NCBI GenBank assembly: GCA_017996675.1
Contig: JAGOGN010000008.1
Location: 1 to 19,755 of the forward strand
Length of the DNA: 19,755 bases
From: Lachnospiraceae bacterium
GTDB lineage: Bacteria > Bacillota_A > Clostridia > Lachnospirales > Lachnospiraceae
Direction: 5' to 3'
Shown here: positions 1-7,417 of the stretch, one piece after another
Numbering within the stretch: position 1 is the stretch's first letter
Layout: the number at the start of each line of letters is the position of its first letter
The notes under the pieces: model-generated
Seen by the model: the letters and a program-made list of their open reading frames with translations, nothing else
Told to the model about the DNA's origin: nothing
Databases searched by the model: none
Made by a program: the position numbers and the translations under genes

Positions 1-971
1 ACGATTTTATATATGGAACTGCGAAAAAAGAGCAGGTCATCACGGATGGTGCAGGTAATACGCTATTTCCGATGTATAAAATTGGAATTATCAACAATAA
101 AAATAAAGAAATAAAGCAGTACGAAAAAGCGGGATACTTTGTAACGGGTGTAACAATCGATGATTATACCATCCATTTGAGTCGTGTGAGTATTACGAAT
201 GGATCCTATGTTATAGCAACTGAAGATACGATTATGAATCAGGCTGGTGATACGATTTATCCAGTGATGTCGGAGACCTTTTTTACACCAATCAAACAAA
301 CCCAGGTTCAGTTAATCATGGGAGAAGCTGCAAAGGATGAAACGCCTAAAATTCTTACTCCTAAAATGGTGGCCATTGATAAAGCACGAGTGGTTTCTTT
401 AGAGAAAAAAAAGACGTTGACCAAATATTACGCCTATGCAAAGGGTAAAGTCCTGATGTCTAGTTTAGATGTATCGGATGCTATTCTCTTAGCGGATCAG
501 TATTCTGGGGTTGTTATTGATAATCAGGTGCGTTATGTTTGGAAACGAGCGCGGGATAATTATCAGGAAACACTTCCAGGAATGACGGCTGATTTAACAA
601 AAGTAGGAAGTGATTACAAAGAACGTTGTCTCTCTATTATGCTGAAAAAAGAGGGAATTAACATTAGTGTGAGCGAGTTACTAAGTTCTGGGAAAACACC
701 GAAAGAGATTTTGGAACGATCCCTTCAGTCGGAAACGGTATTGGATCTAAATGGCTGTACACTCCAGCAAATTTTGTACTATGTTAATCAGGGAACACCG
801 GTGTATGGAATCAAAAATGGAAATCAGCCAATCCTGATTGTGGGATATAGTAGCAGTACTTACGTGATTTATGATCCGGCAACAAATGCTACAACAGCGA
901 TTCCCAAAACAGAATTAGAAACCGCTGTTGGTAACGCTGGAAATGTATTTTTGGCATATCTAAAAAAATAA
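1..971 (+). CDS. 5'-truncated protein with short repeats and a degenerate C39-like (papain-fold) C-terminal domain
   Basis: The reading frame is open from base 3, so the gene begins outside the window and the ATG at 72 is internal. The visible part has two copies of a short motif: DGAGNTLFPM near the left edge and NQAGDTIYPVM about 60 residues later, which looks like tandem extracellular-type repeats. The last 115 residues resemble a Peptidase_C39_2 domain: CLSIMLKKEGI matches the helix following the catalytic Cys in C39 proteins, followed by GTPVYGI, ILIVGY and YDPATN. In active C39 proteins a Cys lies four residues before this CLS position and a His starts the HxxxVGY strand; here they appear to be Tyr and Gln, so the domain is probably binding or structural rather than proteolytic. 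Any signal peptide would be off the window. It is probably an exported or surface protein. A role in the flagellar block next door is not supported. Confidence 0.7.
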   Translation, partial: DFIYGTAKKEQVITDGAGNTLFPMYKIGIINNKNKEIKQYEKAGYFVTGVTIDDYTIHLSRVSITNGSYVIATEDTIMNQAGDTIYPVMSETFFTPIKQTQVQLIMGEAAKDETPKILTPKMVAIDKARVVSLEKKKTLTKYYAYAKGKVLMSSLDVSDAILLADQYSGVVIDNQVRYVWKRARDNYQETLPGMTADLTKVGSDYKERCLSIMLKKEGINISVSELLSSGKTPKEILERSLQSETVLDLNGCTLQQILYYVNQGTPVYGIKNGNQPILIVGYSSSTYVIYDPATNATTAIPKTELETAVGNAGNVFLAYLKK

Positions 972-1046
972 CTTCATTTTACCGTCTTTTGAACCGAAAT
1001 AGTAGTTGTAATCGAAACTAAATTTCAATCAAAGGGCGGTATTTTT

Positions 1047-3860
1047 ATGCAAATTGACGGGTTGTTAAATAATAAAGAAATTCGTAATACAGCAGATTGG
1101 GCGGTAAAAGAAGATGTTACAAAGAAAAAGCCATCCCCATCGGTGGATGTTGTTCAATCCTGGTATGCGGGAAGTGTTCCGATAACCAATGCCCTACAAA
1201 TTGGATATGAGGATGAAGGAGACCGTTTAAAAGACCGTAATCATATTAAGAATCAGGCCCAAATGATTCAGAATCAGGAAACGAATCATGCGGAATTTTT
1301 GTTGTCGAATGTAACGATAGCAGATCAAATGCAAATGGACGAAGAAGGCTATGATCTGGAGAATGAAGATTCAAAAACGATTGTAACTGTTGTGGAAAAA
1401 ATAAAGATCGCCATGATGCAAGGTGGAGAAGTTAGTCCTGAAGATTTGGCCGGATTATCAATAGAAGAAGTAGAACGAATGACAGGGAATAGAGGAGTTG
1501 CACAAAGTTTGCTGTCACAAATGCAAGACTGTGACTTGCCTGTCACGAATGAATTTTTGGCGGATGCAAACAAGGCCCTAGATCGTATGGAACAGTTACA
1601 GCCAATCGGAAAAGAAACAGCGGGCTACTTAGTAGATAACCAGTTGGATCCGTCGATTGATCAGGTTTACAAAGCAGAGTATGCAGTTAAAATAAATAGC
1701 AATTCACAAGGAACCGTTACTCCTGCAAATCAGGAACAACTAGAACAATTGGTTGTGAAGGCCTATGACCAATACAAAATAGAACCAACAACAGATCATG
1801 TGGAATTGGGAGTGTGGATGCTACAGGAGGAAATTCCGCTTACAAAGGAAAATGCGATTGCAATGATTGCAATGACCGGACAAAAGATGCCGCAAACCGC
1901 AGAAGAAAAAGCGCAGGTTTTGGTGGACGCAGCGGTTTTAGGAAGAAGACCACAAGATGGAATTTTAATTAAAGAATTCAGTGATTACCAGAAGTTATGC
2001 GAAGTAAGAAAACAGTTGGAATTAGAAACACATCGTATGCGAATGAGTACCAATGGTGCATTGGAATTAATGAAACAGGGGATCGAAATTGATTTACAAC
2101 CAGTTGAAGAGACTATCACTCAGTTAGAAGATTTGAAACTGAGTCTTGAAAAAAGAATTGCACAGTCACAGGGAATTGAACAAAATAGCAGCCAGGAAGA
2201 GGCAGTTACAGTAAATGAAGCCGTTCGTCAAATAAAAACACTACCAGTATACGCGCTGATGGTTACTCAAAAAGCGAGCTGGACACTTGGTGAATTCTAT
2301 GAATCTGGAACCAGCCTGAAAGCGGAGTTTGAGCTGGCTACTCAATCATATGAAACAATGATGACAAGACCAAGCAAAGAGTATCATGACAGCATTCAGA
2401 AAGCTTTTCAAAATATTGATGATATTCTTTTGGACAATGAACTGGAAATTAACCCAGCAAATCAGCGTGCAGTGCGCATTTTGGCCTATAATCAAATGCC
2501 AATTAATAAGGAATCCATCGTTTCGATGAAAGCAACAGATGAATCAGTGCGTTTCGTATTGGAAGATCTGACACCGAAAAAAGTATTAGGAATGATAAAA
2601 GAAAATTATAATCCACTGAAAGTGCCATTTGAGCAACTAAAAGAAAAATTAACCGAGATGAATCAAATGGTTCCGGAAACAGATGACCAGAAGTTTTCAG
2701 AATTTTTGTGGAAACTCGATCATACCAACGAGATTACTCAAGAGGAACGACAAGCGTTTGTCAGTATTTATCGTTTAATTCGACAGGTAGAAAAGACAGA
2801 CGGGGCAGCCATTGGTGCACTTTACCAGGCTGGAGAAGAAGTTACGTTGAAGAATCTTATGACCCAGGTTCGAACAGGAAAGGTTCGTGGATTTGAAAAA
2901 GTCGTAGACGAGCAGATGGGTGAAAGTCAGTCTAATCCAGTACAGTCCCTATCCATTACCCAGCAAATTGAACAGGTTTATCAGCTCCAATGCTTGAAAC
3001 AGGCAGGAAAAGATCTAAAACCAACCGTACTTGCCCAAAAAAATAAAACAGAAGATGTGATGGAATGGACCCCAGAGCAGCTGGCAAATGCCATGCAGCA
3101 AGAAGAACCATTAGACAAAGAATATGAAGCTTATAAAACAAAAAATTATATGATGCAACAACAAGCGCATTCACAAACAACAGAGCGAGAAATTTTTGCC
3201 ATATTAAAACAATTTGATTTGCCAGATAGTCAGGCGAATATTCAGGCGTTAAGTCACATGCTTCAAAATAGAAATAAATTATTCCAGGATCTGTTCGTAG
3301 ATGGAGAAGGTGTATCCAAGCAGGAGTTAGAAGCAATTAAGGAAGATATTTTAAAGAATTTTGCAGAAGCTGTAAAAACACCAGAAGAGATGGCAAAGGC
3401 GCAAAAGAAACTTGCGGATACAGCAGAACATGTGATGGATCAGATGATGCAAAGTAAGCCAACGGATTTTGAAAATTATCGTCAGATACAACTCTACTCC
3501 AGACAAATTCGCCTTCAAACCGAAATGGGTAAGAAAGAGTATTATGAAATTCCGGTATTAGTAGGTGATCAACTTACAAATGTAAGTTTAAAGATTGTTC
3601 GTGGAGAAGAGAAGAAAGGATTTTTAGAAATTGCGTTCGATTCTAATAAATTTGGAAAGATTCGTGCGCAAATCCAGGCGACCAAAGAAGGATTAACAGC
3701 CCAAATGCAGGCAGATTCCGACCTAGGTCAAAGTGCAATGGAGAAAGTTTTGGATGACATGAACCAAACCTATGAAAATCCAGAAGAATCTATTCAGACG
3801 ACTCAGTTGTACCAAATTGCGAAATCTTTTTTAGAGCAGTTAGGTAAAGTATCTGCATAA
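1047..3860 (+). CDS. Large Gln/Glu-rich protein with FliK-like C-terminus, upstream of flagellin
   Basis: This is a 937-residue acidic, Gln-, Glu- and Met-rich protein with no signal peptide and no transmembrane segment. It starts at ATG 1047 behind AAAGGGCGG. The middle is mostly helical and carries loosely repeated units of the type P-x-N-x-x-A-x-x-M-L followed by P-[IL]-x-K-E, for example EINPANQRAVRIL...NQMPINKES and KIEPTTDHVELGVWML...IPLTKEN. The C-terminal stretch around residues 835-905 (IPVLVGDQL, FLEIAFDSNKFGKIRAQI) looks like the FliK/Flg_hook C-terminal domain, which carries an L-x-P-x-x-L-G-x-V strand pattern. It sits directly before flagellin, whose promoter lies in its last codons. 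A cytoplasmic flagellar export or length-control role is therefore plausible. The repeats also recall DUF6240-type proteins of Lachnospiraceae, a comparison made from memory. A specific function cannot be assigned. Confidence 0.72.
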   Translation: MQIDGLLNNKEIRNTADWAVKEDVTKKKPSPSVDVVQSWYAGSVPITNALQIGYEDEGDRLKDRNHIKNQAQMIQNQETNHAEFLLSNVTIADQMQMDEEGYDLENEDSKTIVTVVEKIKIAMMQGGEVSPEDLAGLSIEEVERMTGNRGVAQSLLSQMQDCDLPVTNEFLADANKALDRMEQLQPIGKETAGYLVDNQLDPSIDQVYKAEYAVKINSNSQGTVTPANQEQLEQLVVKAYDQYKIEPTTDHVELGVWMLQEEIPLTKENAIAMIAMTGQKMPQTAEEKAQVLVDAAVLGRRPQDGILIKEFSDYQKLCEVRKQLELETHRMRMSTNGALELMKQGIEIDLQPVEETITQLEDLKLSLEKRIAQSQGIEQNSSQEEAVTVNEAVRQIKTLPVYALMVTQKASWTLGEFYESGTSLKAEFELATQSYETMMTRPSKEYHDSIQKAFQNIDDILLDNELEINPANQRAVRILAYNQMPINKESIVSMKATDESVRFVLEDLTPKKVLGMIKENYNPLKVPFEQLKEKLTEMNQMVPETDDQKFSEFLWKLDHTNEITQEERQAFVSIYRLIRQVEKTDGAAIGALYQAGEEVTLKNLMTQVRTGKVRGFEKVVDEQMGESQSNPVQSLSITQQIEQVYQLQCLKQAGKDLKPTVLAQKNKTEDVMEWTPEQLANAMQQEEPLDKEYEAYKTKNYMMQQQAHSQTTEREIFAILKQFDLPDSQANIQALSHMLQNRNKLFQDLFVDGEGVSKQELEAIKEDILKNFAEAVKTPEEMAKAQKKLADTAEHVMDQMMQSKPTDFENYRQIQLYSRQIRLQTEMGKKEYYEIPVLVGDQLTNVSLKIVRGEEKKGFLEIAFDSNKFGKIRAQIQATKEGLTAQMQADSDLGQSAMEKVLDDMNQTYENPEESIQTTQLYQIAKSFLEQLGKVSA

Positions 3861-3872
3861 AAAAGCCGATAA
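3845..3872 (+). promoter_or_regulatory. Sigma-28 (FliA/SigD) promoter of flagellin
   Basis: TAAAGTAT (from 3845), a gap, then GCCGATAA at 3865-3872. This matches the flagellar sigma-28 consensus TAAAGTTT-N11-GCCGATAA at 15 of 16 positions, with the spacer one base longer (16 between TAAA and GCCGATAA instead of 15). The -35 element lies in the last codons of the preceding gene and the stop codon lies in the spacer. Transcription would start about 20 bases before the flagellin ATG. Confidence 0.88.
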
Positions 3873-3901
3873 AATAGGTAGTAAAGAAAAGGGGTGTCCA
3901 G

Positions 3902-5452
3902 ATGAAGATCAACCATAATGTATCCGCATTTGTCGCAAATGCAAACCTATTAAAAAATGAAGACCGTTTAACGGGCTCGCTGGAGCGACTTTCTTCCGGA
4001 TATCGGATCAATCACGCTTCGGATGATGCGCCAGGAATGGCCTTATCTAGTAAAATGAAATCACAGATCGCAGCTTTGGATCAGGCAAGTAGAAATTCTT
4101 CAGATGGTATTTCTGTAATTGAAACAGCAGAAGGAGCACTAAAAGAAGTTACTTCTTTGATTCAGAGAATGAGAGAACTGTCCGTTCAGGCTGCTAATGA
4201 TACAAATACAAAAGAAGATGTAGATGCAATCCAGGCAGAAATTAAACAATTGACGGAAGAAATCGATCGTGTATCCAAAGATACAGAGTTTAATAAAATG
4301 CCATTATTAAATGGTAGTTTGACCACGAGAGTATATCCAAATACAAGAGATGTCTCTTTAATCCAGACTTCTGAGGATATCATACCAGGAACCTATAATT
4401 TTCAACTAGAATCAGACGCGCTACAAGCTGTTGCAAAAGGAACAAGCGTAACAGGAGCAGTTCTAGATACTTTTATCGACCCAGCGACAGGTCAACGTTC
4501 CATTCCGAAAGGAGTGGTTTCGATTAATGGGCTAGACGTGAAATTCAAAGGTGGAGAATCAGAACTAGAAATTTATGAAGCACTTCGGAATGCATCTGAG
4601 GAAGCTGAAATTAATTTAATGCCATATGATCCAGCAGTGACGGTAGGAAATGCACAAATTGCACTGCATCCAGAAACCTCAGGTTACGAAGCTGTTGCTG
4701 GAGGATATCAGTATGGAACCGCACTTGCATTTGTAAGTGAAGATTATGGAAGTATGGCACAGGTAGAAGTACAATGTGATAATGCAGACCTTGCTACCTT
4801 TTTAGGATTAAGTACCGCACCAATCAATGGAGTTGGAAAAGATGTTTCTGTAAAATTAAACGGACCGGAATTTACGAACCAGGCAACTGTTCGAGGTGAG
4901 GGAAAGACAGTAACTGTTACAGACCGCGAAGGCTTTGCGATATCTTATGATGTAAAAGAAGGAAGCTATGCAAATACTTTAGAGGCAGCTTTGGTTGCGA
5001 ATCCAGCAGTGGATCCTGCCACTGTTTTTGAAGATATAGCACTTCAAGTTACGAATATGGGAACGATGACACTTCAGGTAGGAGCAAATGAACATCAAAC
5101 GATAGAGGTTGACATCCCTGACATGTCATCGAAAGCCTTACGGTTAGATGATTTAGATGTGGCAACAGTAAACGGACCAGACAAAGCGTTGGTTGCGTTG
5201 GATAAAGCATTGGCAAGAGTTTCATCTGTTCGATCCCAACTAGGAGCAAATGAGAATCGTCTTAATTATGCAATTGATAACTTAGATGCAACCAGTGAGA
5301 ATGTGTCCGCAGCTCTATCTAGAATAGAAGATGTGGATATGGCAGAAGAAATGTCTACTTATACGCAAATGAATGTACTGACGCAGGCAGCGACCTCCGT
5401 GTTGGCGCAAGCGAACGATATTCCAGAACAGACACTGCAATTGTTGAAATAA
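3902..5452 (+). CDS. fliC: Flagellin
   Basis: This 516-residue filament subunit has the classical bipartite architecture. The conserved N-terminal D0/D1 region (about 1-140) includes LSSGYRIN, ASDDAPGMA, DGISVIETAEGAL and IQRMRELSVQ (87-96). A central variable region follows (about 140-415), then a conserved C-terminal helix (about 420-516) with ALARVSSVRSQLGANENRL and NVLTQAATSVLAQAND. It starts at ATG 3902 behind AAAGGGGTG. The 5' end is driven by a perfect GCCGATAA sigma-28 -10 box, as expected of a class-3 flagellar gene, and the FliS chaperone gene follows 24 bases later. The N-terminal region that contains the TLR5 contact residues of enterobacterial flagellins is retained (Arg and Leu within QRMREL). 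The C-terminus ends in LLK. Confidence 0.98.
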   Translation: MKINHNVSAFVANANLLKNEDRLTGSLERLSSGYRINHASDDAPGMALSSKMKSQIAALDQASRNSSDGISVIETAEGALKEVTSLIQRMRELSVQAANDTNTKEDVDAIQAEIKQLTEEIDRVSKDTEFNKMPLLNGSLTTRVYPNTRDVSLIQTSEDIIPGTYNFQLESDALQAVAKGTSVTGAVLDTFIDPATGQRSIPKGVVSINGLDVKFKGGESELEIYEALRNASEEAEINLMPYDPAVTVGNAQIALHPETSGYEAVAGGYQYGTALAFVSEDYGSMAQVEVQCDNADLATFLGLSTAPINGVGKDVSVKLNGPEFTNQATVRGEGKTVTVTDREGFAISYDVKEGSYANTLEAALVANPAVDPATVFEDIALQVTNMGTMTLQVGANEHQTIEVDIPDMSSKALRLDDLDVATVNGPDKALVALDKALARVSSVRSQLGANENRLNYAIDNLDATSENVSAALSRIEDVDMAEEMSTYTQMNVLTQAATSVLAQANDIPEQTLQLLK

Positions 5453-5476
5453 CAAAAAAACAGGAAGGTGATCAAA

Positions 5477-5953
5477 ATGAGACAGGAGCTGAAAAAGGAA
5501 TTTGCTGATCGTATGATCAGAAGCAATCGTAGCGAATTGATCGTAATCTTATATGAGTTGATATTTGCTTATTTTGATGACGTTCGGGAAGATTTTGAAC
5601 AAGGGGATTGGGAAGCTACAAAAAGGGATTTGGATAATGCAGAACGAGTGATTCGTCGTTTGATGGATGACTTGAATTTCCTGTATCCAATTTCCAAGCA
5701 ATTCTTTTCTCTTTATCATTTTTCTTTAAAAGAGTTGTCAAAAATTAGAATTAAGAAGAATTTAGAACCGTTAGCTGATGTGGAAAAAATACTTCGCAAT
5801 CTGTATGATAGCTTTGCTGAGATCGCAAAAAATGATCATTCTCCTGCGATTATGAAAAATGTGGAACAGGTTACAGTTGGACTGACTTACGGAAAGAACA
5901 ACATTCAGGAAATTTATTCCGATCTGGATAACAAAAGAGGTTTTTATGTTTAG
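5477..5953 (+). CDS. fliS: FliS-type flagellar export chaperone
   Basis: This 158-residue, all-helical protein follows flagellin by 24 bases. An upstream GTG at 5468 is in frame, but it lies within the ribosome binding site CAGGAAGGTG. The ATG at 5477, about 7 bases downstream of AGGAAGG, is the better start. The family pattern is visible: SELIVILYELIFAYF matches the conserved S-P-x-E-L-I-x-x-L-Y-D helix of FliS, followed by a regularly spaced helix with LDNAERVIRRLMDDLNF and then SLYHFSLKELSKI and LRNLYDSFAEIA. FliS binds the disordered C-terminus of flagellin in the cytoplasm and keeps it export-competent. The protein is about 30 residues longer than typical FliS because of a C-terminal tail (from about residue 125). 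A terminator follows. Confidence 0.85.
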   Translation: MRQELKKEFADRMIRSNRSELIVILYELIFAYFDDVREDFEQGDWEATKRDLDNAERVIRRLMDDLNFLYPISKQFFSLYHFSLKELSKIRIKKNLEPLADVEKILRNLYDSFAEIAKNDHSPAIMKNVEQVTVGLTYGKNNIQEIYSDLDNKRGFYV

Positions 5954-5980
5954 TTTTGACAAGTAAAGAATGGATAATAA

Positions 5981-6022
5981 GGGAGTCTAAGCGTGATTTA
6001 CGTTTTTGACTCTCTTTTTTTT
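5981..6022 (+). terminator. Rho-independent terminator after fliS
   Basis: GGGAGTC (5981-5987) pairs with GACTCTC (6008-6014), with one G-U pair. A second inner helix, AAGCGT with ACGTTT, closes a GATTT loop, and eight T residues follow (6015-6022). It ends the flagellar block before the Tad cluster. Confidence 0.9.
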
Positions 6023-6036
6023 GTGAAAAAGTGACA

Positions 6037-6065
6037 TAGGCAGATTTGAAATGCAGGAATATACT
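6037..6065 (+). promoter_or_regulatory. Possible sigma-A promoter of the Tad operon
   Basis: TAGGCA (6037-6042), a 17-base spacer and TATACT (6060-6065). The -10 element is good and the -35 is only 4 of 6. It lies between the flagellar terminator and the first Tad gene, the only gap in which the operon promoter could sit. Confidence 0.45.
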
Positions 6066-6091
6066 AACTTTATCAAAAGGAGGTGAACTCC

Positions 6092-6598
6092 ATATCATAT
6101 CTGATTTTATTACTATTAGTAGGAGCGATGATCCTGGATTTGTCCTATCATCGCATTCCGAATAGGTATTTGTTGATCATCTGGCCATGTGGCCTGATCT
6201 ATCGTGTTTCGCTTGAAGGTTTAAGCGGATTGTCTAATGGTATTCTTCTATCCATAATTCCCATTGTAATGTTGTATTTTTTATTTCAAATGAAAGCACT
6301 TGGTGCAGGAGACATTAAACTATTTTCTGCAGTAGGGGTTTATTTAGGCTACCAAGAATTGTTTTTTTGGATCATGACATCCTTTATTTGTGGCGCATTG
6401 ATCGGTTGTGTCCTATTAGTGCGTAGGAAAATTATGATTCGTCAAATTCATTATTTTTTTAATTATGTGAAAGAGCAGGTCCAGCTGTTTCCAAATCAAA
6501 GAATTTATCAGAATGCAAGAATTGGACAGGATAATGTCATGCATTTTACGATTGCAATGGTCGCAGGTTACTGCGTGATGTTAGGAAAGGGGTTTTAA
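6092..6598 (+). CDS. Prepilin peptidase, A24 family (TadV/CpaA-like), first copy
   Basis: This is an integral-membrane aspartate protease that removes leaders from Flp and TadE-type prepilins. The N-terminal membrane segment is followed by DLSYHRIPN and then GAGDIKL, carrying the two catalytic Asp residues (the GxGD motif). Further hydrophobic segments end in a terminal IAMVAGY helix like that of other TadV proteins. The size, about 168 residues, is normal. The start is unusual. A perfect SD, AAGGAGGTG (6077-6085), lies before the frame. The only conventional start, GTG 6083, lies inside that SD. ATA at 6092 is in frame, 8 bases after AGGAGG, and gives a leader of normal length, so it is used here. 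The next in-frame upstream codon group ends in a stop at 6065. If a conventional start is required, use 6083. The stop abuts the next ATG. Confidence 0.87.
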   Translation: MSYLILLLLVGAMILDLSYHRIPNRYLLIIWPCGLIYRVSLEGLSGLSNGILLSIIPIVMLYFLFQMKALGAGDIKLFSAVGVYLGYQELFFWIMTSFICGALIGCVLLVRRKIMIRQIHYFFNYVKEQVQLFPNQRIYQNARIGQDNVMHFTIAMVAGYCVMLGKGF

Positions 6599-7417
6599 AT
6601 GAAATATCCAATAAAAATACAAGCAGACGATGAGCAGTTTTGTGTGAGAATGAAAGAATTTATTCTTTCACAATATGGAAATCTGTTTTCTTTTGGAAAA
6701 GAAGAAGGAAGCGACACCATTTGGTTTTCTACGAAAAAGGAAGAAGAAGGAATTTACTGCTATCAGTCTGGTCATCGTCTTGTTCAGGAAATCCTTTGGG
6801 ATCGGAAAGAAAAGGAAGTGTTTGATTCAGAAAAGGAGGCAGTCATTACGTTTATTTTGGAAGATTCCGTTCAAAAAGTTCAACATCGAAAGAGTCTTGT
6901 GAAAGGAATCTGTCGTCAACATCCAGAGGAAAAAATACTCTATCTTTCCTTCTGTAAACAGAATCTTTTTTTGGAACAATCATGGAAGGATTATCAAAGA
7001 GATGTTACAGATTTAATTTATACGGCCTTTTATCATCCGGATTATTTTTGGAGCAGAATGAAAGGTTGTACGTTTGTAGAAGATGGTTTGACTTCCATTA
7101 TCCCACCCGTAAATTTATGGAATTGTATTTTACTTTCGCAAGAAGCCTATGAAGTTTTTTTCCAAAAACTACAAAAGAAAAGTCCTTATGACAGACTCAT
7201 TGTGGAAGTCGATAGTCTGCTGCCGTGTAACAGTATTCTCGCACAGCAGATGGAGGAAGGATATTGCCTTTATGAAGAGTCACAGGATAAAAAACAATGT
7301 CAGTTGGAACTGTCGAAGAATCTCGCGCTATGGGGGCAAGAAGAGAAACTGGACTGTTGGAAATTTGTTAAGGGAGGAGAAAGGGCTGATGAATCAGAGT
7401 CTGGACCGAGTATATGA
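6599..7417 (+). CDS. TadZ/CpaE-like protein without a recognisable P-loop
   Basis: This 272-residue cytoplasmic protein lies between the peptidase and the CpaF ATPase, the place where clostridial tad clusters usually carry the CpaE/TadZ pilus-positioning ATPase of the MinD/ParA superfamily. The N-terminal 90 residues could be a receiver-like or ARD domain. The central part, RKSLVKGICRQHPEEKILYLSFC, has the helix-strand rhythm that follows a Walker A motif in CpaE, and YDRLIVEVDSLL resembles its Walker B strand (YDxxIxDxD). No KGGxGKT or similar P-loop is visible, so ATP binding by this protein is doubtful. Identification rests on position and weak pattern only. Its last 29 bases overlap cpaF. 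Confidence 0.6.
   Translation: MKYPIKIQADDEQFCVRMKEFILSQYGNLFSFGKEEGSDTIWFSTKKEEEGIYCYQSGHRLVQEILWDRKEKEVFDSEKEAVITFILEDSVQKVQHRKSLVKGICRQHPEEKILYLSFCKQNLFLEQSWKDYQRDVTDLIYTAFYHPDYFWSRMKGCTFVEDGLTSIIPPVNLWNCILLSQEAYEVFFQKLQKKSPYDRLIVEVDSLLPCNSILAQQMEEGYCLYEESQDKKQCQLELSKNLALWGQEEKLDCWKFVKGGERADESESGPSI

Noticed and set aside
991..1000. GAACCGAAAT as a sigma-28 -10 box for the 937-residue gene
   Set aside because: Only a partial match to GCCGATAA, and no TAAA occurs 15-16 bases upstream.
7149..7388. 80-residue N-terminal extension of CpaF
   Set aside because: The extension lies in another frame of the TadZ-like gene. ATG 7389 has a ribosome binding site and gives a normal CpaF length.
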